From Caldilineaceae bacterium SB0661_bin_34 (GTDB taxonomy: Bacteria; Chloroflexota; Anaerolineae; Caldilineales; Caldilineaceae), in NCBI GenBank assembly GCA_009841145.1, contig VXMJ01000095.1:60460-103671 (forward strand): a stretch of 43,212 nt of DNA, in the 5' to 3' direction. A model generated the notes under the pieces. The model worked only from the letters and a program-made list of their open reading frames with translations. It was not told the origin of the DNA and made no database searches. Of the stretch, positions 6,586 through 22,262 are shown in pieces. The position numbers and the translations under genes were made by a program. Position 1 is the stretch's first letter; each line of letters starts with the position of its first letter.

Positions 6586-9534
6586 TCAGCCGGTACCGGC
6601 CAGGCCGGCCGCCAAGCCCTTGACCGACAGGTTCAATGCATTTTCCAGCATTTCAAGGTCTTCCGGGGAATGCTGGTCACTGCGCAGGGACTGCAATAGG
6701 GCAATCTGAATGAAGCTGAGCGGGTCCAGATAGGGATTCCGACGCTGGATCGAGATGTAGAGCCAGTTCCGTTCGTCGGCGATGTCGTCCCGGCCCATGA
6801 CCTGCAGCACACCCTCGCGCGTGCGGGAGAACTCGGAAACGATTTCGTTGAACAGGACCTCGGTTTCCGGATCGGTGAGCGCCGCGTACTGGTGCGCGAT
6901 GAACAGATCGGACTTCCAGATGGCCATTTGCACATTCTGGATCAGAATGCGGAAGAACTCCCACTCGACGTACATTCGACGCAGGACTTCCATCCGATCC
7001 TGGTCGCGGCCATTGTCGGTAAATTCGTTAATGGCTGAGCCGACCCCGTACCAGTTCGAAAGATTGACGCGGCATTGGGTCCAGGCAAACACCCAGGGAA
7101 TGGCGCGTAGGTCGTGAACCCCCTCGGTGTCGCGCCGCTTGGCCGGACGCGAACCGATGTTCAGTTTGGCAATGGCCTCGACGGGTGTCGCTTCCATGAA
7201 GTACTTGATCAGTTCCGGACGGCTGACAAAGGCCACGTACTGCCGGTTGGCCAGCCTATGCAATTCCTCCATGACCTCCGCCCATTCCTCTTCGCGCAGG
7301 CTTACGTGCGGCCGGCCACTGTTGAGCAGGACCGTGCCGATCAGCTGCTCCATGTGCCGGCGGGCGATCGTGGACTTGGCGTAGTGCGTGGAGATCACCT
7401 CTCCTTGTTCCGTCAGCTTGATGCTGCCGCGGATCGTGTCGGGAGGCTGGGTGGCAATGGCGCGCACCACGTTGCCGCCGCCGCGGCTGACGCTGCCGCC
7501 CCGGCCGTGGAACAGGGTGGTGCCGATGCCGAACTCGTCACAGGCCGCCACCACCTCCTTCTGGGCCTTGTACAGCGACCAGTTGGCACTCAGGTAACCG
7601 CCATCCTTGTTCGAATCACTGTAGCCAATCATGATCGGCTGATGATCGCCGCGCGCATGCAGGTGAGCGCGGTACGCCGATGAGCGGAACAGGGCCCGCA
7701 GAATGGACGGGGCATTGAACAGGTCCTCAATGGACTCGAACAGGGGCACGATGTCGATGGCCCCGAACAGGGACGCATCCTTGGCCAGGAGCAGCACCTC
7801 GAGAACCTGGCTGGCACTCTCGGTCATGCTGATGATGTAGGAGTCGATGACCCGATCGCCCATCCGATCCCTGGCACGGCGAATGGTGCGGAACACCTGG
7901 ACCGTCTCGTTGGTGTCGTCCGAAAACCTGAGGTCGGCGGTCAGCGGCCGGCGGGAGGTGAGTTCCTCTTCGAGTTTTCGCGTCTTGGCGTCTTCCGACA
8001 GCCGCATCCAACTGTCCGGCTCCGCCTCGGCGTAGTAGCTGAAGATCTCGTCCAGGGCCAGGGAATGGCGCTCGGAATGCTGCCGGATGTCCAGAGTCAC
8101 AAAGTGCAGGCCGCACACCTGCACACTGGTGATCAGGCGAGCCACGCGACCACTGGCCAGCAGTTCGCCCTTGCTGCGCCGCAGGCTGTCAGCAACCGCC
8201 TCCAGGTCGTCCACGAGTTCCCCAGGGCTGGCATAGGCCATCGGATCATCCGGCTGGTCGGTCCACAGCTCGCCGGCGCGGCGCCTGGTGGCCTCCAACC
8301 GCCGGCGGATGATGGTGAACATCTGTCGATAGGGTTCCCGACGTACTTTCCGCACCGAGGCCAATTCCCGGCGCGGCAGGCGTTCGGTGGCTACGCGCAG
8401 GTGGTCCAGGAACTCGTCGGTGAACTCGGAGTGGTTGACCGACATGCTCAAGTGGGCATACAGGATGTTGACTTCGGCTATGTAGAGGTCAATCAGCCTG
8501 CGCTGCTGCTCCTCCAGGGTACGTTGAGTCTCCCGATGGGTGACATACGGGTTGCCATCCCGATCGCCTCCGATCCATGAGCCGTACCGCAGGAAAATCG
8601 GGACGGGAACGTCGAGCCGGGGGAAATACTTGCGGACCTGCTTCTCCAATTCCCGGTACACATGGGGAATCAGCTCGAACACCGAGTTGCTGAGGTAGTA
8701 CAAGCCGTGCTGCACCTCGTCAATCACAGTGGGTTTCTGTTCCCGGTTCTCGTCGGTCTGCCACAGCGAGAGGATGTTTTCCGAGATCAGCCGGAGGCGA
8801 CCCGCCTCCTCCTCCGGAGTCAGGTCGATCAGATCGAGTTCGGTCAGGACGTCCGAAATGACCTTGTGCTTGAACAACACGGTGCGCCGGTTGGCCTCGG
8901 TGGGGTGAGCCGTAAACACCGGCTTGATCGAGAGCGCCTCCAGCAGTTGCCGCATCTCCGCGGTTGAAAGGCCTTCCTGGAACAGCCAGTGGACGGCAAA
9001 GGCGATGTTCTCCCGTTCCGGCACACCCTGCTCCTGCGAGACGCGGGCCCGGTGCCGCAGCACCCTCACACGCTGCTGTTCCTCCGCGATGTTGACCAGC
9101 TGGAAATAGAGCGCGAAGGCCTTGAGAATGGTCTGTGTCCGCGGCAGATCGTGAATCAGGTCCTCAATGATGGCATTGAGTTCGAACATGGCCAGCGGGT
9201 CGTCGGTCCGCCGCGCCTTGGACAGCAGCCGGATGCGCTCCACAAAGTCCAGGAGATCTTCGCCGGCGTGATTTTTCAGGGTTTCCGACAACAGTCGGAC
9301 CAGCATGCGGATGTTGTCCCGCAGTGCCACCTGACGCGCCTGGTCGAAGTCGCGCTGCGAGAATGTGGTGTCCCGCTCGGATGAGGTGCCACCGTTCAGC
9401 TTGATTCCGAGATCGGCCTCCTTCCGCCGGAGCTGCTCCTGCAACCGATCAGCCTTCCACTGCGGCACCTTGCGCTTGCGGCGCAGGCGGCGCGTCTCGC
9501 TGGGGTGGACGACCACCGCATTGCCGTCGCTCAT
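6586..9534 (-). CDS. ppc: Phosphoenolpyruvate carboxylase
   Basis: 982 aa. It carboxylates PEP with bicarbonate to oxaloacetate, replenishing the TCA cycle for biosynthesis. Signature motifs are complete: VFTAHPTEANRRTVLFKH (catalytic His), the substrate-binding GSWIGGDRDGNP, GYSDSNKDGGYL, FHGRGGSVSRGGG and the C-terminal Q-x-R-N-P segment. The N-terminus carries a ~70-residue basic, charged extension (SETRRLRRKRK and following) before the usual start of homology (LRDNIRMLVRLL), making the protein longer than the common 880-940 aa. The start at 9534 is preceded by AGG/AGGAAG. The gene sits 64 nt downstream of leuB and 72 nt upstream of cimA, so it is probably in one transcript with leucine genes. 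That is unusual and suggests coordinated carbon supply. Confidence 0.97.
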   Translation of the reverse strand: MSDGNAVVVHPSETRRLRRKRKVPQWKADRLQEQLRRKEADLGIKLNGGTSSERDTTFSQRDFDQARQVALRDNIRMLVRLLSETLKNHAGEDLLDFVERIRLLSKARRTDDPLAMFELNAIIEDLIHDLPRTQTILKAFALYFQLVNIAEEQQRVRVLRHRARVSQEQGVPERENIAFAVHWLFQEGLSTAEMRQLLEALSIKPVFTAHPTEANRRTVLFKHKVISDVLTELDLIDLTPEEEAGRLRLISENILSLWQTDENREQKPTVIDEVQHGLYYLSNSVFELIPHVYRELEKQVRKYFPRLDVPVPIFLRYGSWIGGDRDGNPYVTHRETQRTLEEQQRRLIDLYIAEVNILYAHLSMSVNHSEFTDEFLDHLRVATERLPRRELASVRKVRREPYRQMFTIIRRRLEATRRRAGELWTDQPDDPMAYASPGELVDDLEAVADSLRRSKGELLASGRVARLITSVQVCGLHFVTLDIRQHSERHSLALDEIFSYYAEAEPDSWMRLSEDAKTRKLEEELTSRRPLTADLRFSDDTNETVQVFRTIRRARDRMGDRVIDSYIISMTESASQVLEVLLLAKDASLFGAIDIVPLFESIEDLFNAPSILRALFRSSAYRAHLHARGDHQPIMIGYSDSNKDGGYLSANWSLYKAQKEVVAACDEFGIGTTLFHGRGGSVSRGGGNVVRAIATQPPDTIRGSIKLTEQGEVISTHYAKSTIARRHMEQLIGTVLLNSGRPHVSLREEEWAEVMEELHRLANRQYVAFVSRPELIKYFMEATPVEAIAKLNIGSRPAKRRDTEGVHDLRAIPWVFAWTQCRVNLSNWYGVGSAINEFTDNGRDQDRMEVLRRMYVEWEFFRILIQNVQMAIWKSDLFIAHQYAALTDPETEVLFNEIVSEFSRTREGVLQVMGRDDIADERNWLYISIQRRNPYLDPLSFIQIALLQSLRSDQHSPEDLEMLENALNLSVKGLAAGLAGTG

Positions 9535-9598
9535 GCTTCCTGTACCTGAACAGATCGCAACTTCAATTCAGCTTGTGACGATAGGCGCACAGGCTCCT

Positions 9599-10683
<1,085 letters not shown>

Positions 10684-10687
<4 letters not shown>

Positions 10688-11526
10688 GAAACTGCGCTTC
10701 CAAAGGCGGGTGCCAGCACGCCGTCTAGGACGACTTCCGGCGGTTCCGAATCGATCCAGGTACCACAGGGGCCGCCCTCGGGGGACACACCCAGGTCGAC
10801 CTGCTCCCCGTTCATCCGTAGCACGGGGTGGTAGTACCGGCTGACCTGACGGGCATCGCCCTCGATGTAGTGGCCGATCAGCGACCGCCGGAACCGGTTG
10901 GCGCTTGTGTTCGGAAAACTCCCATGCACAAGCTGGCCATTGAAGTACAGGACATCGCCGGCCTTCATCAACACGGCCTCGGGAGACATCGATGACGGCA
11001 AGGGCACCGTCACATCCGTGAAGCTGGCGCCGGTATCCGCCTCGACCGGGCACAGTACGGGCGTGGCATGGGTGCCGGGCACGATCTGGAGACACCCGTT
11101 TGCCTCATCGCAGTCGTCCAGCGCCAGCCACGCCGCCACGCATGTACCCGGATCGACCTGCAGGTAGTACTGGTCCTGATGCAGGGCCTGCCCCCGCGCG
11201 CCCGGCGGCTTGAAGTAGATCATGGATTGGACCGCATAGGGCTCCGCATCCAGCAGCGCGCCCAGTGTTTCGTTGATGCGGGAGTCCAGCAGCCACTCCT
11301 TGGTAATCCGATCCCAGCGATGCATCATGCCCATGCGCGGGAAGCGCTTCAGGGGATCGCTGGAAGCCGGGTCGTACTCTCCCCAGCTGCGCGTGCCGCG
11401 CCGGCGGACGGCGTGCATGTGCATGAAGTGCTCCAGGTAGAAACGCACTTCCGTGGCGGAGAACTGGCCCCGGCACATGTGCCAGCCCTTCTCCCTCCAC
11501 CGTTGCCGATCGCGTTCCGAAACCAT
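10684..11526 (-). CDS. Phytanoyl-CoA dioxygenase (PhyH)-family Fe(II)/2-oxoglutarate oxygenase
   Basis: 280 aa. The double-stranded beta-helix metal site is complete: H116-x-D118 in ALHQDQYY, the distal H201 in QLVHGSFPN, and the 2-oxoglutarate-binding Arg in FRRSLIGHY (213/214). PhyH-family enzymes hydroxylate very varied small molecules. The start ATG at 11526 has AGGAG 11 nt upstream. It lies between leuD (34-nt gap) and leuB (4-bp ATGA overlap), so it is a translated member of the leucine transcript. This position suggests a substrate linked to leucine metabolism or an inserted passenger gene. I cannot name a substrate. The iron-binding residues argue that it is active. Confidence 0.88.
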
Positions 11527-11560
11527 GGGTAGGCACTCCTGGGGGATGTTGACCGCCGGT

Positions 11561-12163
11561 TCAGGCCGCGGCGGGCTGGGCCCGGCCCGCTTCGAAGGCG
11601 ACAATCTGGTCTTCCTTGGCCAGCAGGAAGCCGAGGTCGTCCAGGCCCTGCAGAAGACAGTCGCGGCGGAACGGATCAATCTCGAAGCGGAGGGACTGCT
11701 GATCCGGCATCCTCACGTTCTGGGTTCTCAGATCGACCCAGAGTTGGGTCTCCGGATCGTCCTCCAGAACCTCCCAGAGGGCATCAATCGCCTCCTTGGG
11801 CAGCACGACGGGCAGGAAGCCGTTCTTCAGGGAGTTGTTGTAGAAAATGTCGCCGAAGGAAGGGGCCAGCACACACTTGAAACCGTACTGGACCAAGGCC
11901 CAGACCGCATGCTCCCGGCTGGAGCCACTACCGAAATTGGCGCCGGCCACCAGGATTTCCGCCCCCTTGTACTCCGGGTTGTTGAGCACGAACTCCGGAT
12001 TGGGCTCGCCGGTGTCCAAGTAGCGCCAGGACGCGAACAGGCCATCGCCCATGCCGTCGGTGGTAATCGCAGTGAGGTAACGGGCGGGAATGATCTGATC
12101 GGTATCCACGTTGTCCGCCCGCAGCGGCACGGCGCGGGCCCGAATGAGGTCAACCTTTTCCAT
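11561..12163 (-). CDS. leuD: 3-isopropylmalate dehydratase small subunit
   Basis: 200 aa, normal length for LeuD. With LeuC it forms isopropylmalate isomerase, converting 2- to 3-isopropylmalate, and handles citramalate in the CimA pathway. The aconitase swivel domain is evident: DNVDTDQIIPARYL near the N-terminus and the conserved GANFGSGSSREHAVWAL, followed by the SFGDIFYNNSLKNGFLP region. The start ATG at 12163 has AAAGG upstream. It follows leuC after 44 nt and precedes the PhyH-like gene by 34 nt, so it is in the same operon. Confidence 0.96.
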   Translation of the reverse strand: MEKVDLIRARAVPLRADNVDTDQIIPARYLTAITTDGMGDGLFASWRYLDTGEPNPEFVLNNPEYKGAEILVAGANFGSGSSREHAVWALVQYGFKCVLAPSFGDIFYNNSLKNGFLPVVLPKEAIDALWEVLEDDPETQLWVDLRTQNVRMPDQQSLRFEIDPFRRDCLLQGLDDLGFLLAKEDQIVAFEAGRAQPAAA

Positions 12164-12207
12164 GGGATGATTTGCCTTTTCTGGCCTGGATTCAACCGGT
12201 TCGAAGC

Positions 12208-13605
<1,398 letters not shown>

Positions 13606-13665
13606 TGCCACTCCCTGGTTGTGCATCGGCAGCCGAGGCGGCCGCCGTTTCGGTTCGCCCTTGCG

Positions 13666-18366
<4,701 letters not shown>

Positions 18367-18484
18367 GGTGTACCTGCACGCAAATTGACAATGTCGCCCG
18401 CAAGCATGCGACGACGAACTCCCGGGGCGGGCACACGGATCCAACCATCGGCCGAACCGGATGCCCAACGGCACCGTCAATCCG

Positions 18485-18490
18485 ATTATA
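18485..18490 (-). promoter_or_regulatory. Candidate -10 box upstream of gltB
   Basis: A perfect TATAAT on the minus strand, about 118 nt upstream of the gltB ATG, in the 190-nt gap after the permease operon. No good -35 hexamer lies at 16-18 nt, so the call rests on the -10 element and its intergenic position. It would start a transcript for gltB-leuCD-phyH-leuB-ppc-cimA, separate from the ilvB transcript. Confidence 0.45.
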
Positions 18491-18556
18491 CCCCCTGTCC
18501 GCACCGGAAATCCCGAGGCAAACTGCGGGGACCGGCGGAAGCGTGGACGGGACAGC

Positions 18557-19450
18557 TCAGCCCTTGACCCCGCCGATCAGCATGCCCTTGACAAAATACC
18601 GCTGAATGAAGGGATAGACCAGCAGAATCGGAACCGTTGTAACAATAATCATGGCCGCCTTCAGGGTCTGGGCTGGCGGCATCATTTCCGGCTCGAACAT
18701 GATCCCCAGATCACCCCGGTACGAAGCGTCCCCCAGGTAGAGGATGGAACGCAGAATGACCTGAATGGGATACAAATCCCGGTTGGAGTTGAACACTGCG
18801 GCATAGAACCAGCCGTTCCAGTGCCAGACCGCATAGAAAAGGCCGATCGTGGTAAGCGCCGGCATGGAAAGGGGCAAGTAGACCCGGATCAACACCGTCA
18901 AGGGATTGGCCCCGTCCATCAGAGCCGCCTCCTCCAGTTCCACGGGAATGGTCATCAGGAAGTTGCGCATGATCAGCAGCCACCAGGGATTGACCAGGAA
19001 GGGCGTGATCATGATCCAGACCGTGTTGGTCAGGCGCAGCCGGTCCACGACCAGGTAGAACGGGATCAGGCCGCCGCTGAAGACCATGGGGATGAACACC
19101 AACAGCGTCATGAAGGTGCGTCCCGGGAGGTTGCGCCGGGCCAGGACATACGCGCCGAGGCCGGTAAACGTGAGGCACAGAAAGGTTCCGACAATGGTGC
19201 GGAACATCGTGATCTTGTAGGCGTTGAATACCGTGCCCTTGCTGCCGCCGAAGAGGAACTGGTAGGCCTCCAGCGTGGGAGCTTCCGGGATCAGAACGAA
19301 GTTGCCGCGACGCGCCCACTCCGCCGTGGAAATGAACGAGGTGCTGAGAACGCTGATGAACGGGATCAGAAACATGAGGCTGACGACGATCAGGAACACG
19401 TAGTTGCCGACGTAGAACAGGCGTTCCATCGGTGTCGCCTTGATGCGCAT
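18557..19450 (-). CDS. Carbohydrate ABC transporter permease (LplC-like, CUT1 family)
   Basis: 297 aa inner-membrane protein with about six hydrophobic segments, the first near residues 11-35. The cytoplasmic EAA loop that docks on the ATPase is clear: EEAALMDGANPLTVLIRVYLP. The overall pattern, including the N-terminal LFYVGNYVFL and the C-terminal QRYFVKGMLIGGVKG, is typical of LplC/YtcP-like permeases for oligosaccharides. The start ATG at 19450 has GGAGG 7 nt upstream. It follows the other permease after 14 nt. No ATP-binding subunit is encoded nearby, so a shared MsmK/UgpC-type ATPase elsewhere is likely. Confidence 0.92.
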   Translation of the reverse strand: MRIKATPMERLFYVGNYVFLIVVSLMFLIPFISVLSTSFISTAEWARRGNFVLIPEAPTLEAYQFLFGGSKGTVFNAYKITMFRTIVGTFLCLTFTGLGAYVLARRNLPGRTFMTLLVFIPMVFSGGLIPFYLVVDRLRLTNTVWIMITPFLVNPWWLLIMRNFLMTIPVELEEAALMDGANPLTVLIRVYLPLSMPALTTIGLFYAVWHWNGWFYAAVFNSNRDLYPIQVILRSILYLGDASYRGDLGIMFEPEMMPPAQTLKAAMIIVTTVPILLVYPFIQRYFVKGMLIGGVKG

Positions 19451-19464
19451 GGCTCCGCCTCCCC

Positions 19465-20379
19465 TTACCAGATACCCTGATGGCCCAGGAAGTTGGCGAA
19501 CTTGTTGGCGGCCAGCAAGAGCAGGAGTGCCAGGATCGACTTGTAGAGGCCGACCGCGGACGCGAACGAGTACTTGAGGTTGAGCAGGCCGGCCCGGTAG
19601 ACGTAGGTGTCGATGATGTCGGCCACCTCGTACACGGACGGGGAATACAGCAGCAAAATCTGCTCGAAGCCGGCGTCCAGCAGGTCACCGATCCGGAAGA
19701 TGAACAGGATCACGATGACGTGGCTGATGCCGGGCAGGGTGATGTGGCGCACCTGCTGTATCTTGCTGGCCCCGTCAATGTTGGCGGCCTCGTAGGTTTC
19801 GGGGTTGAGGCCGGCCATGGCGGCCAAGTACAGGATGCTGCCCCAGCCCACGGTCTGCCAGACCGTGGTGCCCACCAGAATGGTCCGGAACCAGCGGGGG
19901 TCGCCCAGATAGTGCTGCGGTTCGCCGCCGGTCAGGACCACGAGGTGGTTGACCAAGCCGCCCTGCACCCCGAACACCACATAGACCAGGCCGGCCACAA
20001 TGACCATCGAGAAGAAATGCGGCAGATAGGAGATGGTCTGCGAGATGCGCTTGAAGTAGGTGTTGTGCACCTCGTTGATGAGCAGTGCCAGCAGAATCGG
20101 CGCGGGGAAGGACCACAGGGTCTTGTAGATGGAGATCATCAGCGTGTTCTCCATCAGGTCCCAGAAGAAAAACGAGTTGAAGAAATTGACGAAGTGCTTG
20201 AAGCCAATGAAGCTGGACGTGACAATCTCGCCCATGGACATGAACGGCGTCACGTCCTTGAACGCAATCATGATGCCGATCATCGGTACGTACTTGAAGA
20301 TGATCAAGTACCCCGCCACCGGCAGGAACAACAGATAGTAGAAACCATGTTTGCGCAGGATGCGCAGTACTTCGGTCAT
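19465..20379 (-). CDS. Carbohydrate ABC transporter permease (LplB-like, CUT1 family)
   Basis: 304 aa from the ATG at 20379; an in-frame TTG at 20406 is an alternative, and neither has a clear ribosome site. It begins with a basic segment and a first membrane helix (YYLLFLPVAGYLIIFKYVPM), then about five more helices. The EAA loop is YEAANIDGASKIQQVRHITLP. The FKYVPMIGIMIAFKD stretch is characteristic of LplB-type permeases that pair with LplC-type partners. It is the second gene of the transporter operon, following the binding protein with a ~175-nt spacer that contains two strong hairpins. Confidence 0.9.
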   Translation of the reverse strand: MTEVLRILRKHGFYYLLFLPVAGYLIIFKYVPMIGIMIAFKDVTPFMSMGEIVTSSFIGFKHFVNFFNSFFFWDLMENTLMISIYKTLWSFPAPILLALLINEVHNTYFKRISQTISYLPHFFSMVIVAGLVYVVFGVQGGLVNHLVVLTGGEPQHYLGDPRWFRTILVGTTVWQTVGWGSILYLAAMAGLNPETYEAANIDGASKIQQVRHITLPGISHVIVILFIFRIGDLLDAGFEQILLLYSPSVYEVADIIDTYVYRAGLLNLKYSFASAVGLYKSILALLLLLAANKFANFLGHQGIW

Positions 20380-20458
20380 GGACGTGTTGTCCGTGATGAT
20401 CGGCAACCGACAAGCAATCCGCCGATGGCCGCAGGCACCGTCGACCTGGAACTACATA

Positions 20459-20526
20459 CGGTCGGGGACGGGCGAATCCGTCCCCGACCGGGTGCCCCGA
20501 GCCCCGGCCTGCAGGCCGGGGCTCGG
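20459..20526 (-). promoter_or_regulatory. Two adjacent strong hairpins between binding-protein and permease genes
   Basis: First hairpin 20459-20490: stem of 13 bp (core GGTCGGGGACGG / CCGTCCCCGACC) with a 6-nt loop. Second 20497-20526: a perfect 30-bp palindrome centred on CTGCAG. Neither is followed by a U-tract on the minus strand, so they are not classical terminators. In transport operons such structures downstream of the binding-protein gene commonly stabilise its mRNA or damp expression of the permeases. They could also be dispersed palindromic (REP-like) repeats. Confidence 0.7.
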
Positions 20527-20554
20527 ATGGCAGTGTGACGGTCCGGGATCTCGC

Positions 20555-22120
20555 CTAGAGGCCCTTGGCCGCCACGTACTGAGACGTGTAGGCGTCGATC
20601 CAGTCCTGAAGGCCGGCCCTGTAGAGGCTGTCGACGAAATCGCCGAACTCGCTCAACGGCCGCACTCCGGTGATGAACTTGATCGCCTCTTCGGAGTTCA
20701 GGCGGTTGATGTCCTCCATGCTCGGCACCTGCTCGGCAATGGCGGCACCGTCGTAGGGCACGTCGAAGTCGACCGGCATCTTGCCGTTGCTGTAGTCGAA
20801 CACGTACTTCTTGATGTGGTCGTAGTGGCGACCCCACAGCGGATCCTCGGGAGCCGACCAGGTCTCGATCGCCAGGCCCGCACCCTGGTAGAGTTCGCCG
20901 GCGTAGATCGCGGCGCCAGCCTCGGCATCAAAGCGGCGCACCTGTTCCTTGGTCTCGTCAACCCAGTCCCAGTCCGTACCCTGAATCCCGTAGTGGGCGG
21001 TCACGGCGTTGTCGCGGACCGGATCGTACTGCCAGTTCACGAACTGGATGACTTCCTTGGCCACCGGCGAGTTGGCCGGAATCATATAGGCCTGGGTCAT
21101 ATTGGCGTTGTTGGTCCCCGCCAGACCCATCGGACCCACCATCTTGAGCGGGAAGATGAAGTCCATGCCCGGGATCACATCCTCGAGGAAAATGCGCTGG
21201 CCCAGGATGGTCATGCGCGAGTACCAGCCGCAGTGGATACCCATGTTGCCGGAACGCAAAACTTCCTCGAAGTCCATGTTGGCAAAGACTTCCTTGTGGA
21301 ACCAGCCGTTGTTCCACCACTCGTTCATCTTGGTCAGGAACGCCTCGTAGCCGGGCTGCAGCTGATAGGGCTTGATCTGGCCATCGCTTTCGTCGTACCA
21401 GCGCGAGCGTCCGTATTCGCTCCAGGCGCCAAGCAAGCAGCCTTCGAGGCTACCCAGATTGTTGGTTACCAGAACGGCGTCGGGGTTGGCCTCCTGGAAG
21501 GCGGCCATGTTGCCTTCGAGCTGGTCAATCGTCATCTGTTCCGAGTCGAAGGGCAGGCCCAGATCGTTGATCCAGTCCTCGCGGAACCAGGTGAAGTTCC
21601 AGGTGTGCCCCATCAGGCCCAAGCGCGGAATGCCCCAGATGTCGCCGTTGGCGTCCTTCATCCCGCTCCAGGTGGCCTCGGGGAAGGCGGTCAGAATGTT
21701 CTGGCCGTGCTCCTCCAGCAGGTCCGTAATCGGCATGATGGCAGCCTTGTACTGGGTCCAGTCGCCAGTGAACATGTCCAACTGTTCCGTCTGGGAACTC
21801 AGCATCAGGTTCAGGCGTTCGCGACCAGCGGCGCCCGGAGGCGGCACAAAGCCGTTGGGGCGGATGCCCAGCTGTTCAGTGATGTAGTCCTGTACTTCCT
21901 TGTACTTTTCGGGATCGCTCCCTTCCGGCCGGACCAAGGCAATCGACGGCCAAACGTAGACGTCGACAACGCCGTCCTCGGCCATGCCCATGTCATCGCC
22001 GCCGGCGGCCGGGGCCTCGGGCTGGGGGCCGCAGGCAAGAATGATGCTGCCACTGGCAGCCAAGGCCGACAGTCGCAGGAATTGCCGGCGATCAACCGTG
22101 TACTTCAAGCCATGCTTCAT
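20555..22120 (-). CDS. Extracellular sugar-binding lipoprotein of an ABC transporter
   Basis: 521 aa. The N-terminus has a twin-arginine signal (DRRQFLR, R11-R12) followed by a hydrophobic stretch and a lipobox IILAC (C30), then a Pro/Ala/Gly-rich linker. It is therefore exported folded and lipid-anchored outside the cell. Length and the partner LplB/LplC permeases place it in the large solute-binding class for oligosaccharides (LipO/YtcQ-like). The ATG at 22120 has AAGGAG 7 nt upstream; the frame remains open to 22306 but that part overlaps leuA and lacks a start context. It is the first gene of a three-gene transporter operon lying between leuA and gltB. The sugar is unknown. Confidence 0.9.
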   Translation of the reverse strand: MKHGLKYTVDRRQFLRLSALAASGSIILACGPQPEAPAAGGDDMGMAEDGVVDVYVWPSIALVRPEGSDPEKYKEVQDYITEQLGIRPNGFVPPPGAAGRERLNLMLSSQTEQLDMFTGDWTQYKAAIMPITDLLEEHGQNILTAFPEATWSGMKDANGDIWGIPRLGLMGHTWNFTWFREDWINDLGLPFDSEQMTIDQLEGNMAAFQEANPDAVLVTNNLGSLEGCLLGAWSEYGRSRWYDESDGQIKPYQLQPGYEAFLTKMNEWWNNGWFHKEVFANMDFEEVLRSGNMGIHCGWYSRMTILGQRIFLEDVIPGMDFIFPLKMVGPMGLAGTNNANMTQAYMIPANSPVAKEVIQFVNWQYDPVRDNAVTAHYGIQGTDWDWVDETKEQVRRFDAEAGAAIYAGELYQGAGLAIETWSAPEDPLWGRHYDHIKKYVFDYSNGKMPVDFDVPYDGAAIAEQVPSMEDINRLNSEEAIKFITGVRPLSEFGDFVDSLYRAGLQDWIDAYTSQYVAAKGL

Positions 22121-22223
22121 GGCGTTTCTCCTTTGTACCAACAAGGTGTCGCGCACAGGCGCGAAGGCTGCCGGGGGGTGCACACCACCCCATGGCAGGC
22201 ATCGCCGCGCTCTGCACGCCGCG

Positions 22224-22229
22224 ATCGTA
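22224..22229 (-). promoter_or_regulatory. Candidate extended -10 element for the sugar-transport operon
   Basis: TGC-TACGAT on the minus strand in the 142-nt leuA to binding-protein gap, about 105 nt before the ATG. It resembles the TACAAT of the ilvB promoter. No convincing -35 is seen. It suggests that the transporter can be transcribed independently of ilvBNC-leuA. Confidence 0.3.
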
Positions 22230-22262
22230 GCACAGCCCCGGAGGACCTTCCCGGTCTGCCGC

